Shown: one piece after another, positions 22,501 to 36,830 of the stretch | How positions within the stretch are numbered: the stretch's first letter is position 1 | Layout: each line of letters starts with the position of its first letter | From: Platycnemis pennipes | Taxonomy: Eukaryota; Arthropoda; Insecta; Odonata; Platycnemididae | Direction: 5' to 3' | Assembly (NCBI GenBank): GCA_933228895.1 | Contig: OW121848.1 | Location: 95,561,470 to 95,625,469, forward strand | Length of the DNA: 64,000 bases | Notes under the pieces: generated by a model | The model's input: the letters and a program-made list of their open reading frames with translations, nothing else | What the model was told of the DNA's origin: nothing | The model's database searches: none | Translations under genes and position numbers: made by a program

Positions 22501-25299
22501 GGAGGGAAATCCCTATCCGGGTTTAATTAACCGGCTGGGACCATTACTTGACCCCACCTTCCATCGTCTCTCCCACGCCCTTCCCTCCCCTTTGACGTCA
22601 TTTCATCCCCTTCGATTCAACCCGAGCCTCTTCGCCACGCTGCCCTTTGACTGCCATTAAAATCAACACGGGGAAATATCTCCTGACCGCTCGAAATCCG
22701 TTATGGGCCCATCCGTTTGAATGTTAACGGACGTCGGTATTTTCTGGGGGTTCAGGACGACCAGAAATTCACAAAAAGGAGGTCATAATAGGAGTGATGG
22801 CACAGCAAGGGAAAGTTAAATTCCTCTGAGGGTAAAAATTTAGCGCAAAACAGGATCTCTCTTTCAGTCACATTAGTTACAAAAATGCTGTTCATATCTT
22901 AATTTTTAAATTGATTAGTCTCATGTTATAGAAGTAATTGGTATTCTGTGTCATAGATATTTGACTTAATGATATATTTTGAGACATGTAGCTCTTTATT
23001 GATTTTGAATCGCAACTTGTTTACCCTGGCATTATAACTAGATAGCCAGAGCAAAACATTTTACTAGCTATGTCATTATTGATTTTATAGCAAAAATGAA
23101 ATGATATTACAGTTGCCTTCCTAACAGTGAAAATATTTCAACTAACATTAAAAACGTAACTCCGAATTTCAATTAATTATGAAGTATAAACCTATCTAGT
23201 AATTTATTCATGCTTTCGTAGTTTGGGACTTGGTTTAAACTAAATTAAAAATACCTAGGCGAACAAGAAGAGTCCCCTGTATACCTAGGTGAAAATATAT
23301 TACTGCACGTCAGTCGACTGCAGCCTGATTTGAATGTGATCTTCCCCTGGTACCAGAAGGCTACGTAGGAACTTAGAACGACTACATATCCTCTTCCAAT
23401 AGTTTTTCACAATACCGACAACCCTTGAAAGACTAACGAAGTGACACATTGGACAATTGACGCGTCAAAAACTCACCCGCATGCGTGCACCTCGTTAGCC
23501 CATAAGCCCACACCATCATCGCTGGGGTTTAATTCGCTCCAGAAAAATTCATGCCTGAATGCGGTAAGGATAGAAAGAACGGTAGGACACTTGCTAGACT
23601 CATGCTCGCTCACTAGCTGACCGATAAGTGTCCAATTTCTCCTGTTCATCATCTCTTCCCCCTAGCTCCCCTTTCCCTCCCAGTCCTCTTCTGCCACTTG
23701 GAGGAAATATGCCACCACCGCGTTTTTGAATGGAAGGGTCCCGAGGGTGATGGTGATATCTGATCGCGGCTCATCAAGAGTCACGGGGGGGGGGGGGGGT
23801 GGGGCTGGACAGTAGCATTTGAAGCATAAGGGCCGCGCAGTGGACAAAAGGATTGTTGCCAAGGGAGCGGGATTGGAGGGAGAGTGAGAGAGAAAAAGCG
23901 CCTCAGGGATCACCTAAGGGGTCAGGCCTGAAAGGGTCGCTACTTGCCGCGATTCGCATCTAACCCTGTGATTAACTCTTGTTCCACCCTTAACCTTCCC
24001 ATCCTCCTTCCCAATCTCCGATTTCGCTCCGCATGGCATAGATTCCCTCACCCTTTCTTCCCTACTCACCACTTTTCCCCGACATTTCGGTCTCGGGGCG
24101 AGTGGCTGCTACCCAGTGCATTCTTATCCACCGCGTTGCACATTCACCGGCACCTGAGCTGAGTGGTAGCACTCAACTAGGTTGTTTCACAAGGGAGAAA
24201 ATGCACAGGAAACAACAAACAGAAAAGTCAAATACATTGAATTAGATACCGACAAAACTAGGAGAGCATGAATATAGATTTATGCTTCATTCAACCTTAG
24301 TCTTGCATTGTCCAAGTGCAGTCTGTATAGCAATTTCAATTTAATCGTACGAGTAACGTCCCACGTGGGACATTTCTAAACGAGAAATGTCCTACGTTTC
24401 ACTTAAGGAGCTAATCCCCCGGTAGAAAACACCTTCATCGACTCACTGACTGTCCTCACGTTAAGAATTTTAAAAATCTCCATTTAAAACAACATTGAGC
24501 CACATGGACATGTTCTATCTGCTCTCATGAAATGAGCTAGATCAGTGAAAATAGTCACATAAGTGAAAAGAAAATATTCAATAACTTAAAAATAGAGTAT
24601 GGATACCTCTTAGCCAATTCCTGGCAACTTCTGGAGTTCTACATCAATAGCATCTTCAAATCAATCACTGAAAAAAATGAGCGAGGAATGTGCTCAAGGA
24701 ATATTGTATCTAACGCGGTGGACTTATTTTCATCTTCTAACAAAAGGATTTAACATTTGTAAAAGTTTCAAGAATAGATAAGGTTTAGTTGGCAAAGTAA
24801 AAAACTTTTCCGCTCCCACAGTCAATTTTTTTGTTGGGGATTTGCTTTCAATCAAATACCTACCACAATAACTGAACCACAACATTTCAAAGGTAACAAT
24901 TTAAGACCACATGGGAAAGGATTTCAGTGCATTTCAGCCTTGAGGGAACAATCAGTAGGCATAACACAAAACATTACAAAAGCTGACCTCCATAGCCACA
25001 CAGCTTCGCCAATCTATTGCCTCACCTGTTTCCTGTGCCATTCCATCCCCACTCCTTTACCACCCTACCACAGAACAGAACTCGTTAAGTTCTAGAAGAA
25101 TCCTGAGCACGGACACATAAAACAGCTGGAGATTTGGAAGAAATAAATTCGTTTCGCCAATATCTAGGAGATATATTTTTCACAAACTCTCCGCGGTGGC
25201 ATCGAGGCCTTTGGATGAGGTGGGAGTGTGGTCCTAAATTTAACTCTCGCGGGTACTACTGCTCGCGTGCGTACGAGGGGTCCCGGAAGGCCCTAACCC
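22501..25299. other. Non-coding, with a 15-G run
   Basis: Mostly AT-rich. A homopolymer of 15 G lies at 23785-23799. A C/T-rich patch lies at 23985-24080. No gene is recognised. Confidence 0.6.
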
Positions 25300-26300
25300 A
25301 GTCCACCCTCCTTTCATCACCCTCCGCCGACCCTAACCCCTTCGCCACTTTCCTCCACCTCCGATGCCCCCGCTCAATCCACCCCTGACCTCTTGCGTTC
25401 TCCCCTTAATAAGTCATACACAAATCCCTCCCCTCTGCGGTTCCCACCATTCCTTCTCCCCACTCCCACCGGGTGGATCACGAAAAGCACTCTCCATCCA
25501 ATGCATTGGGTGAAACCTCGCCGATAACCTCCCCCTTTCCACTCATTGCCTTCCACCGGCAGCGTGTTTGCGTGTGTTTGTATGTGTGCGCGCGAGTGTG
25601 CATTCTGCACCCAAAACACCGGAGGCGGCGGCAAGAGTAATTGGACTGATCTGCGGCGGTCGAGAAGGGGTTTTATAAAGGCGGGCGCTGCAGGTGCATT
25701 CCCCCCAACCTCTTCTCAATTAGGTTTCCAGGGAATCAGCAGCCGGAGGTCTCGCTAATCGGATGTGTCGGGCCGGAGCTCCTGGCTTTCCCCCGCTCTC
25801 TTTTCTCCCTTTCATATCCACGCTAACTAACCTCTTTCTCTCTCTCTCTCCCATTCTTTTCGTCTTCCTCTCTCTCTACGAGGCAATGCGCGATTCCCTT
25901 TTGTCTTCTCCTCCTCCCACCACGTCTCATAGAGCACCCCCTTCCCGTTCCGCTTCCCCCTGTGACTCCATCTCACGTTTCTCCCCTCCTCGCCAACCCA
26001 TCCTCCCCTTGCACCCTCCTCCCCCCCTCCCACGCCCCCCGCATCTCCTTTTTCGCCCTAATTTGCAACGGCCGCCCCTTTATCCGATTCCACCCTCTTC
26101 TCCCTCCTCCCATCCTTCTCCCCACCGCACATTTCCCCAATTTTCCGGCGCCGTTTTAGGGCCTAATTGAGTACAAAGCGGGTTTTTGCTTATTGGTGGT
26201 GAACCTTTTCGGCTCGGCTCCTTGCGCACAATTTTTTCCCTCTCTATCTCTCTCCTGCGATTCCCTTCATCTCCCTCTCGCTCTCCAACTGAGAAGAGTG
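25300..26300. repeat. C/T-rich low-complexity block
   Basis: Pyrimidine-rich on the plus strand, with a (TC)n tract at 25837-25850 and a short GTGTGTTTGTATGTGTGCGC stretch near 25570-25592. Reading frames are Pro/Ser-rich in several phases. Confidence 0.7.
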
Positions 26301-29300
26301 CAATCGTTGAGGGAAATGACGTTTCCTCGAAACTCATTTCGGTTCCCTCTCCATCTCGGGAGATTGTTGTGCACAGAAGATGCTTCCTATCTTTTTCACT
26401 CCAAAATTCAAAGGCTTTAGTTTACCCCTCCACTTTACGCAGTCATCCTTATTTTCATCCTCTCAGGTACGTATAAAATTTACAGCGTTCGCCCTTTAGA
26501 ATCCCAAACATTACCAAGGAACCTACTTAAGATAGGGTTCCAAGACTATATACAATTTGTATCTTCCAGCCCGTAAAAAGATCCAGTATCAGGAATGGTG
26601 GGGTTCGAGGCTTTAAACTGGTGAGATCATAAAAGTCATGGTAAAATGAAAACATAATCTATACTAAAGAAATATTCCGATACAAGCACATAAGGTCAGA
26701 CGTGATTTGAATGCGCTTTAGCCGCTAGAATGTCATTGGAATGAGTAATTTGCAAACTCCGCCTACTCCTTAAAGCGCTTGGACAGAAATGGAAGCAAAA
26801 AGGTGATGACACCACAAATTAAATTTTTTACCAAACGGAGTTGATAACGGATTTTAGTTCACACAGAGCCAAACCTTTGGTTAACAATAGAACGGGTACG
26901 CTGTAGAGGGTGAATGTCATAAAATATTGATATGCATTCCAGATGTGGAACGACAGGAACTCATGGCGTTAATCGGACTAATGTCTTTTTTATTTCCATG
27001 TTAATTTCAAAGTGATGTAGCGCGTCTGATAATTCATGACTAAAAATTAGAGATGTTCATAGTTCAGATTCATCAATCCCTCAGTCACGAAAACGCTTTG
27101 TGTGGGACATTGCGAAAGTTTTCCAAGAATGACCGAAATACATTCATCACTGGAGAAGGCTAAACGTTCACTCGATCAAGTAAACCAACACTTAAAAATT
27201 TGAGTTCGGCAGATATGAAAGAAACTTTTACGGGTCCTCAGAACAAGTGATTGAAGAGATCTTTAGATTTCTTTCCTTATCTCGCTTGATGATTTGTTTT
27301 GTGGCCGTCATAATGCACTATAAGGAAGCATAAAAATACTAATTACCCAATGTATTTTAGACATGTCCCTGCGTTTAAGATAAAATCTATGGATATTTCA
27401 CGAAGATTACTCAAATGTCCCCAGCATATTATTCTAAGATTAACGAACCCGTAGATACGAAATTAAGCTTAGAGAAACATTTATGTTTCCAACGGAGGTA
27501 AATTATGTATTTATGGCGAATTGCAAGTGGTACGGAAGTTAAACAATTTTATAATGAATCAAACTCAAGAATACTTATTATTGTTAAATTTTTGGACCAA
27601 TTATATGCAATTCAAATGAAGTGGTCGGAGGCCTTTTCAAGGACTGATCAAGGAGTAGGTATGCTATCTCCCAATTACTAATAGTTGTTGAACATCGTCT
27701 TTAAATTAGCAATGTCTGCAAAATTTTGCATTTGAGTGTTACACCAAACATTAAATGAATGATTATTTTCATCGTGGCTAATAAAGTTGGAATGACATTA
27801 CATTGACAATACCTCAGCTACTCCATACAAATATGCTATTCATATAGTGAATAAGTATTTAATTGTAAAAGAACCAATTAATCAAAGCTTTTACGCTTCT
27901 TTCGCCGAGAGCGCTGTAGGTACTTATGTAGGGAAATAACCTATTTAGCGCACCTGATATGATCAATAAGTGCTCAATTTATACATCCAAATTCTTACTT
28001 TCACCATTGGAGTCTTGGCATTTTCCTAATCTTTGAAATAAGGATTTGTCATTTCACATAGCGGAGATAAGAAAGCGTCATCTCGATTTCTTGGAAATAC
28101 AGAGTTTAAAAGCGTTAAAAAGACATCAATCGATAGGTCAGGACACGAGCTGCACGCGACGCCACGGATAAATTCTTGGAAGAAAGAGAGGGAATATATT
28201 TTGGGGCAGAGGGCTAAAATAAGAAGTGAATATATTGTAGGTATTGTAGGTAAGGAAAGGAATAACAATTATAGCATTTTCGGCGCGTAGATCAAGACGT
28301 AAAATTCATGTTATAAGACTAAGAGATTAAAAAGTAGGAGATGGACAGAATCCTTGATTTAGTGTTGTGAATACTGATTGCAAAGAATTGACCTCTAGAG
28401 GATTGGAATTTGCTACATCTACACGGTTTTAGAGGAGTCTGAACCGATATTCTTAGATTTGCAAAGAGAAAATCGAAGATCTGTTACAACAAATGTTCTA
28501 ACATATTGAATAATCAGCGCTTCCCTTCTGATATATTACTATATGTATGGTTTTCATATATACTTAAAATATGAAAGGGAATTATTTCCTCCAACGGAAC
28601 ACAAGGAGTAGTGATCTTCGTCTTGAGTACCACTAGAATATTCAATTTTACTAAATAAGGTTGAGAACTATTTTCTTACAAAAGGGAAGAAAATAGCTCC
28701 GACACAAACACATATACTTATAGGAAAGCACCAGAAGAAACAATACACCATCAGAATTTCCTATATTTGGCATGAAAATATTTCCATTCATATTAAATGG
28801 AGATTAAGATGCAAAAATGATTAGTTAAGTACGTATGTTCTCAAGCGTTACAGGCGGTCACACGGAATTTGCATGCGTACCGTGATAAAGACTTTAAATT
28901 TTAAAATATTCCGTACAAGGAAATATGACACAAACATAATAAGATGACCAAAACAGGACTCGTGTCACGACATAACCGCCAACCGAATACTTTTAGGAAA
29001 GAATCGATTTAAGTCTATTTGAAGCGGCCAAAATGTATTATTTTCACCCCCAACTAAAGAGTAAGTATACATGTACGTAGATATTCAAGTGCACTAGTAA
29101 ACGGGGAAGCGATACCGAGGGTCGTTCCCAAACGAGGCCCGCTCGGGGTGAGAATGAATCGCCCTCGAGGTCTACGGGGGAGGGGAAAGGGGATTCTCGG
29201 TGACAATAAAGAGACAGGGACGTGTGGGGAGAGGGAGGGGTGTACGAGAGAAGGGCGTTTATTGAATGTTTGGCAAGCAAATCCAATTGTCGGCGATAGG

Positions 29301-31376
29301 AAAGAGTTTTAAAGTGCTGAGCGTCAAGTCAATTTCGCGCATTCATTTCGATCCTGAATGGAAGAATCACGCATTCACTACCAATCCTCTCGTTTTCACG
29401 GCCCACCCTCTCCGCACCGAGCTCTACTTGGTCGTCCGCCGCCACTTTGACACAGTTTAATCCCGGGCGAGGTTCGAAATGACACCGGTGAGGGCATGGG
29501 GACTTTGACGCTCTTAAGAGCCAACCGTCCGCGACGTTTACGAACCATCCTCTCGAAAGCACGAATGGGTTTTTAATGTAATCAATCATCAACAGGAGGG
29601 CATATCAATTAGGTGGAATCACAACAGTCGCGCACAGAACTTTTCACCCGCTCTTCCTGAGAACTTATATCCAAGCCCTATTTGATGAGAAAGTGTCGAG
29701 GAACGCCAGCTTCCCACGTGGTTTCGGAAAATAATAGGTAACCCAAGGTAACCAAATACCTCAGATTCGCGTACTCTGTATCATATATGATGCACATCAA
29801 TTTGTAATATCAAAATATTGACTCTAATGCTTAGAATCTTATCATATGCTAATTCAGCTAAGAGTTTTCGGAAGGACATTTCAGCTTTATTTTTACAAAT
29901 CGAAATTTTTAGCATAATCATTATTCAGGCTGCATTACATCTGTCAAAACTCAACAATAAAAAATAGTACTTAAAAAACAAAACTGCTCTAATTCTGTTC
30001 TGGCAGACAATATTAATATAAATTATATGATGCTTAGAAACATAATAGCGTAGTATCTACTCCAGTACATTCCCTCCAATACATTATTAATTTTGGTATA
30101 AATCAATAGCTAAACAACCTTCGACAGACAGTTTTTTGATAGCAGTTAGCCCAAGGTGGAACTCAACTGAGGTTGAATAATAGTGAATTTTCATTGGTAT
30201 CTTTTTTTCCGATATTACGATACCATTCCCCCAACTAAAACATTAATCCCACAAAATCCCATGATTAAATCCGAGTCAGTTCCAGTCCTCCATGCCAAGT
30301 GCCCTCCAGCCTTCCGCAATCACCTCTCCCATCCCCCAACCTCGCTCCCCGAAAATCTGTTGACAAGAGGGGACCACCGCTCCACCCCCGTAACCAAGCA
30401 CTCGATTCATCTTATTTTAGAAGTCAAACAGCTGTTTCCAAACAGGGACGTCCTAGGCTCAGCCTGATAAGAGCAGACCATTGCTCGATCCTGGAACTAC
30501 CCCTGCGGAGGTTTTGTTGGACGGGTAAAGCGGGAGAGGCAGACGATCCTCGTTTGTTCGAAGGGGAATAAAAGGAACGAGGCAAATACAGGGGAAGGGA
30601 CCAAGCAGTCCCAGGAAAGGCAACTTGGACTTTCTTCCCATGATGATACATATATTACATATCCCATTTCCACAACCTTTCGACTCTACGTCGAGCTGAA
30701 TCGTTAAACTTAATGGAAAAAAGCAGAGAAGTAAATGTTCACAATCGAAGTTACTCGTACAGTGACACTGGTAGAAATGTTTTCCTCTCCACACAATTTT
30801 GAAAATATTTCGTGTATTATATTTTGTGTAATGACTCATTATATTTGGTGTAATATGCTTCAACACAGGAACTTTACTGCTCGATTAATGCCATATTTAT
30901 TAGAGTAGATCGATTACCTTACTCAGATTATTGTGCTAATTTTCCTCGCCAGACGCGAAATATACACCGTAAACGGGAAGTATAGGACCTCTATCAGTGT
31001 CTGACCAAGATGTTGGCGCCAGGTTTTCTTAGTGAAATATCTAGAATAGCAAAGATAAAAACCATATGCTAAGGCAAAGGGCTCAAAACCAGTTCCATCT
31101 ATAGTTAGCAGATACTTTAATCATTAAAGGTCACTAGTTATTCTACTCTGCGGTGGATTTACTAGAAATTTTAAGTCATAAAATGTTGACATCCGTTCGC
31201 ATTAATTGCAGGCAAAAGCATAGGCCCCTCAACTTCATTTAGAGGCTAATGGTTTTAGGCTTAACTATGTGGAACCTCTCCATATCGGAAATTTCAAAAA
31301 AGTACAAGATCTGCGTAGTCTTCTGGTACTATATAACATTTTAGAACCAATAAAATAATAATTGGTGTAAACGAGT
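26301..31376. other. Non-coding intronic AT-rich stretch
   Basis: About 5 kb without a recognised gene or repeat. A GC-richer patch at 29100-29580 has CpG-containing sequence and short frames on both strands, none recognisable. Confidence 0.55.
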
Positions 31377-31414
31377 AGCACCCATGCTTGTACACAGCAC
31401 CCATGCTTGTACAC
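31377..31414. repeat. Perfect tandem duplication, 2 x 19 bp
   Basis: The unit AGCACCCATGCTTGTACAC is present twice head to tail without any difference, suggesting a recent slippage or replication event. Confidence 0.9.
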
Positions 31415-33229
31415 CTGACTCATGAGCCACCAACGGTAATAATTTAAGGTTTTGCCGCAAGTTTAACATCTCTTTGTGATTTAGCGCAATATTTCGTCGG
31501 TCAAACACCATCGAGATTGCGTTGCACCATCAACATTTGCGTTAAATCATAAAAATTGCCACTGAGACAAAATAAAATATTTAGGGGAATCAATATATGA
31601 GCAAAGTCCTGGGCATAACCTTTCGTATGTCTTACATATGCCTTGGCAAATGCTCGGCAAATTGTAACTATTGGCAAATACTCGGGAAAAATCGTCAATT
31701 TTGCGAAATTTCCTTAAATAGAAAAAAAAACATCATGAAATTCTTCAAATAATTTTTCAGGTTTTGCTGCTAATAATTTACGCATGAAAAATCGTAAGTT
31801 TCAATACTGTACCTAGTTTTACGTTTTATACCTTTCCGTCAGCTATTTCGTCTAAAAGCAAGATTTCGGAATCATCCAACAGTCACCTTTCAATTCAGCA
31901 GTATTGCGTGCTTCTCTACGGCAGTCCTTGGAAACGTATTTTGCAATGCTATCACTCCCCACGCAATAGTCAGAGACATCACAAATTCACTTTCACTGTA
32001 TTACAGAAGCGTTTCCCACGTCATTTTTAACAAATGGTACTTGCAGATCTCTAACAGATCATATAATACGGCTAAAACGTAATCAGATAGGACGGCCTCC
32101 AGGAAGACTAAGTAACGCATATTTTATATATTGGATGATTACGCCTTCTTAACGAGTGATAATTGTTGACAACTTTTAAACTGGCCACTCTATCAATTGT
32201 GCATTTACCAATAGTTTAATTTTCATCTACGCCGAAGAAGTTTGCTCCCACGGGACAAAACATGATGGATATGTACACCATCAATAAAATAAGTTACCGG
32301 TGAACTAAATGAAATATTATTTAGGAATGAATTTTAAATGTTATGAATTAGATATTATTTATTGGAACTAAATGAGAAATCACAATATCCACAAATGAAA
32401 CGAAGAGTGCACCGATTTACTCCAGAGATGATTGAATATCGAATCGCAAAAATCATTGAATGGGGAAAAATTTTTATTTCAAAGACAATAGGTTCAGAAT
32501 GATCATCTAGCATAACTATAATTAGTTTCAAAGAAAAAGAATACAGTTCAAAGGATAGCTCGTTTTATTTAATGTCACTGAACTCTTTCGAGATTTAAGC
32601 CGTAAGTGAAGCCTTCACGCAGAAGATGAATCGGGAGAGTATTTTTATACTCTTCCTATCATATAAGGTTTTTTGCTGTATTATCACTAAGAGACTAACA
32701 GGATTATGTTTCTCCCTCTATGCTAGCACATTTTTTTGAGAACAATATAGGTGTAGAGGTATTTGTGATAACTCAGGCTCTACAGTCGCGTACATTCTAT
32801 AACAGAGCATCCGCGGATGGGCATAGAATGCGTATAATTCTACAGTCACAGTAGATGATAAATTATGAAATAGGTTGTGGAATCTCAACACCTAACGATG
32901 CAATGAAAATGATTGTGATCAGGCTTTGCGCTGGAATATGGAAGCAGTCGTGCACTTTTGCTCAGTATGTGAAATCTACTGAACGACACGCGATGACAGT
33001 GTACAAAAATAATAAGTTTATGAGCTAGAAATAGATTTTTTTAAATGGGTAAAATCAGGACACAAGAAACGGCTTAACTCCATGTACAGAGCCGACCTTG
33101 CCTACTTATTTAGTTCTTCTTTTTCACTCGGATAGATTCCAAGGCGTACTCAAGCAATTTTAGTCGCACGGATTGCTTTTACTGTAGAAATAAAACACCA
33201 CCGTTTTCATTTTTTTTCAATTCCTCTGG
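31415..33229. other. Non-coding AT-rich stretch
   Basis: Nothing recognised. Confidence 0.55.
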
Positions 33230-33650
33230 GATGCAAGGAGGTCAAGCCTGCCAGGGTATTCGAGGCGGAGATTCGAATCGTGTCTGCCATTAAAGGAAGG
33301 TTTCAACCCTTTGCCAACTCTGCGCGAGACAACGGGCGGCATTCGTCTTCTCTCACCCGCCGCCTCCTCCCCCTCCTGTCAGCTGCAGGAGGGGCGTGAC
33401 CGATGCCGGGGAATGTGGGGGCGTCGGAGGCGCCACGAGGCATCCTTGTGTATCCTTGCGCCACATCCTTTTCGCCATTATACGCTCTAACCTCCTCCGC
33501 CCAGCGTCCTTCCCCCATCCGTCTCGTCTCCACATCCCCCCACCGCGGCACGCATTGTCATCACACCCCCTGACCGTGCAACAACCCTCCACCCCCATCA
33601 TCCCTCGCCCACTGCTGTTACCTCTCCTCCCATTTAATCAATCAATTCCC
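33230..33650. repeat. C-rich low-complexity block
   Basis: GC-rich and C-biased from about 33320. A B-box-like AGATTCGAATC near 33275 lies just upstream but lacks a matching A box, so no tRNA or SINE is called. Confidence 0.55.
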
Positions 33651-34779
33651 GATTCTAGGACGTACACCTTCGAGGTGACATTAATTTTTCTCCGCAGCGT
33701 TTCGTATCCTTAACGTGCACAGGTGATGGAAGATGTTAAGTGCGAACAAATCGGCAATATTTCCCAATCACCAAGAATTAAATGATCGATCTGGGTGTGA
33801 GCTTACCAAGCACTAATACCCACGGAGAGTGGCATTCATACATCAAATTACAACGTTAATTCCTTACCCTTTACCACATGTGGCTTCCTAAAACATCAGA
33901 TGCCTACAAAAATCACAAAGCTTGAGTTAAACTGGACTTGTCCACAGGCCTCTCTTGCATTCTAGCCTGGGACCTCTGGTCAGGTGCACAACATTTATCC
34001 TCAGGACTACTCCGCGGTCACCATTACAAGGGGTAATTAAAATACAATGGATTATACCATAAAATCACTATTAATATGAAGCACGAACATTGATTCCGAT
34101 TCGTTGGAGCATAGACTCTGCCTTGCATCAATTGGTGAATTCCGTTTTACTCTGGCAAGAGCTCATCACATTTCGTCCATAATGGATAATTTGATTCTAT
34201 TCAAAAATCCTCACTCTTACTACTGGGAGAAATGTGAAATGGGAACATTGTAGTACTTTGACAACATTCTGTTTCACGCAGTTGATTAGGAGTCAGGGAA
34301 GAGAATACATCGATACTACCATCGCAGATAATGAAGACCGAATACGGATTTAACCTTGAGAGGGCGTGGTTGTCAGTGACTCAGCCTTATGTAAAACACT
34401 ATCCTTCTAGTTGCTGCAGGTTTATATCATACTTGCCCTGCAGGTCAATGACTGTGCGTTCTCGCTTCATAAAGTCCCCGAAAAGGCAGGTCAAGTACTT
34501 AGTCACCGCTGCTGCCGATTTTCTTTTCTTTTTACTTTACAAGTTGCCCGCAGAGTATCCAACATTCCACTCTCCCGCTCCAGTTGCTCCCTCCTTCCGA
34601 CAGCTTCAAACCTCCAACCCCTGGACGACGATAAGGTTCCATCCTTAAGACTGATGCTATGGGCCCAACACGAAAGAGACATAATTACCATAAGAGATGA
34701 GAATATTTTGTCGCCCTCTCATAACGCACCATCACCCATGCTAAGGACTTGGACACTTAAAACGTCCACTCTCCTTGAA
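33651..34779. other. Non-coding, nothing recognised
   Basis: Mixed composition, with two overlapping plus-strand frames (34331-34648 and 34411-34788) lacking family signatures. Confidence 0.55.
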
Positions 34780-35440
34780 CGTCATTGAAAACACCCGCTT
34801 TTAAATCTTTTTCCTTCCATCTCCGTCACATTTTCAATTTTTTCTTCCACCCCCACTCTCGACACCAGCGTCATTTGCCCCCACTCTTCACCCGCCTCCG
34901 GAGATCCCCTCCGCCACCACCAAGCTTCTCCTCGCTCAATTTTTTCGCCTCATTTCCCTCCCGACTCCTCACTTCAGTCCAACACTCCCACCAGGAAAAT
35001 TCATCCCCCTTCTCCTCCTCCTGCAACCATCCCCTCCCCCCCTCACCTCTCCGCGGCATCTCGGCAGTCCGACGGTGGCGCCTCCGAGTGTGTAACTGGA
35101 TGAATCTTGGCGTCCTTGGCGAGCCACCCCGCCTTTCGGAGTCTTTCCACCCCTTCCCCACCCCCCCTCCATACACACACGCACACAGACACCCCGTCCT
35201 CCTTTCTCTCATTCCCCCCCTTCTATCATCCCTTCCCATTTTTCATCGCCCCACACTTCCTCCCTCCCCTCTCATTCTCTCTCCCGTCGCTCCCTCCTCC
35301 TTCCTACCTCTCTTCCCATCCCTCCTCCCCTTGAGCCCCGTTTCGCCGGCGCTTATGCGACCTCCCTGCGCCTCTCCGCCAGCTCTCCCACCCCGTCCCG
35401 CGCCCACAAATCAAACCCGGCTCCAAACGAAAAAGGTTGA
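34780..35440. repeat. C/T-rich low-complexity block
   Basis: About 660 bp of pyrimidine-rich sequence. The 321-codon frame at 34785-35750 is Pro/Ser/Phe-rich because of base composition and has no domain. Confidence 0.75.
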
Positions 35441-36480
35441 TTGGACGAGGTGCGGCGAGGAAAGGAAAATGTATATATTATATGCACAACCGATACCGGT
35501 GGGAAAAATCCGCGTCGCTTTGCATACAATGAACCGCGGGAGAGCGTGGTTGCGGGTGCAGCGCGTTCCCACTCTTCGGATGCCGACCCGGAGACATCGA
35601 TATCATTTGCTGTTCTATGTGTGCGTGGGTAGAAGTATCTTCCTCGCTGAACGATTCGCTCGTAGAATTAGAATCGGGCCCGACTTTAAAAAAAAAAAAA
35701 ATCCTGTTAACCAGTGTTGGCGAGGGCGGTTGGGCATTGTTGTCTCGTGAACATGACGTCCTCGCGTCACCCACTCTCACGTCAGCACTGACCTGCGCAA
35801 AAAATCCCTCCTCGGAATAGAAATGGATTTTGAAACGGTGGAAAGAATTTGGCGAAGAAAAAAATGGAGCGCGTTTCAATGTAATTTTCTAATGCAAGGA
35901 AGTTTCCACATTAAGGATTTTTCAAACGACAAAAAATTCTATTAAATTGGATCTGACTCCTCTTAAAATAAAAATTTCGCAGGGCTTACATATTTCAGAA
36001 TGAGTATGTCAAGCAAACCGGTACTCGCTGAGATAAGTTTCGTAAATAACGACAGATAACAAGACCAATTTTGCCACAATAGAGATCGCAAATACAACGA
36101 TAAGCGAAGAAAGAAAATCTGTTGATTTAAACCGGTATTTACAAAACATTACATTCATAATAAATTCCTGGTGAGTACACATGTTTCAGAAAGGCTGTTT
36201 ACATTACTTCATCACCACTCCTAATCTTCTCCGCCACTATACAATACTCATAAATAAGAGCAAACTCCGCCATTCCCGCCACTGAGCACTTACTTCAAAA
36301 GGTAAGCGAAGACTAGGGACTAAAGATAAAAGTCTCATGAATATACACAAGGGAAAAAAAGGCAGGAAAATCCTACATTTCCCAATTCTTCAAACACTCT
36401 TCGATCTCCGTGCTTGTTTCCCGAACACTAATGCATGCACTCGTCGTGCGTAATACAATTGCATAAGTAGAAATTACTCT
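35441..36480. other. Non-coding, CpG-rich then AT-rich
   Basis: The interval 35441-35830 is CpG-containing and includes a 14-A run at about 35689-35702. The interval 35880-36420 is AT-rich. No gene is recognised. Confidence 0.55.
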
Positions 36481-36830
36481 CGGAGACTCCTTCCCCTGAA
36501 GGTCCCGACTCCTTGCGCTGCAGCCAGCCGCCTATGAAGACCTCCAACAACCTCCTTCCACTCTTTCCCCCCCCTCCCTCGCGTTCATTGAAATCCTTAA
36601 TGGTTCTCGGTAAGAATGGCTCCGAGAAACCGGTTGAATCGTTTGTTCTCCGCAGACCTCCCCCTACCGACTGCTCTTTCTCTCTCGAGCTCATCCAGTT
36701 TATTATAAGGCTTTTTTCTCCTTGCTTCCCCCTCTCTCCCCGCGTTCCTTTCTGCGCTCCCCCCCTTCCCGATCTTTCTTCGCCCCTCTTCCTTCCCGAA
36801 GCCGTCGCACTCCCGTCTTGAGTCAACAGC
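36481..36830. repeat. C/T-rich low-complexity block
   Basis: Pyrimidine-rich on the plus strand, with compositional frames on both strands. Confidence 0.6.

Noticed and set aside
34785..35750. 321-codon plus-strand open frame
   Set aside because: Same reason: pyrimidine-rich sequence with no recognisable domain or splice structure.
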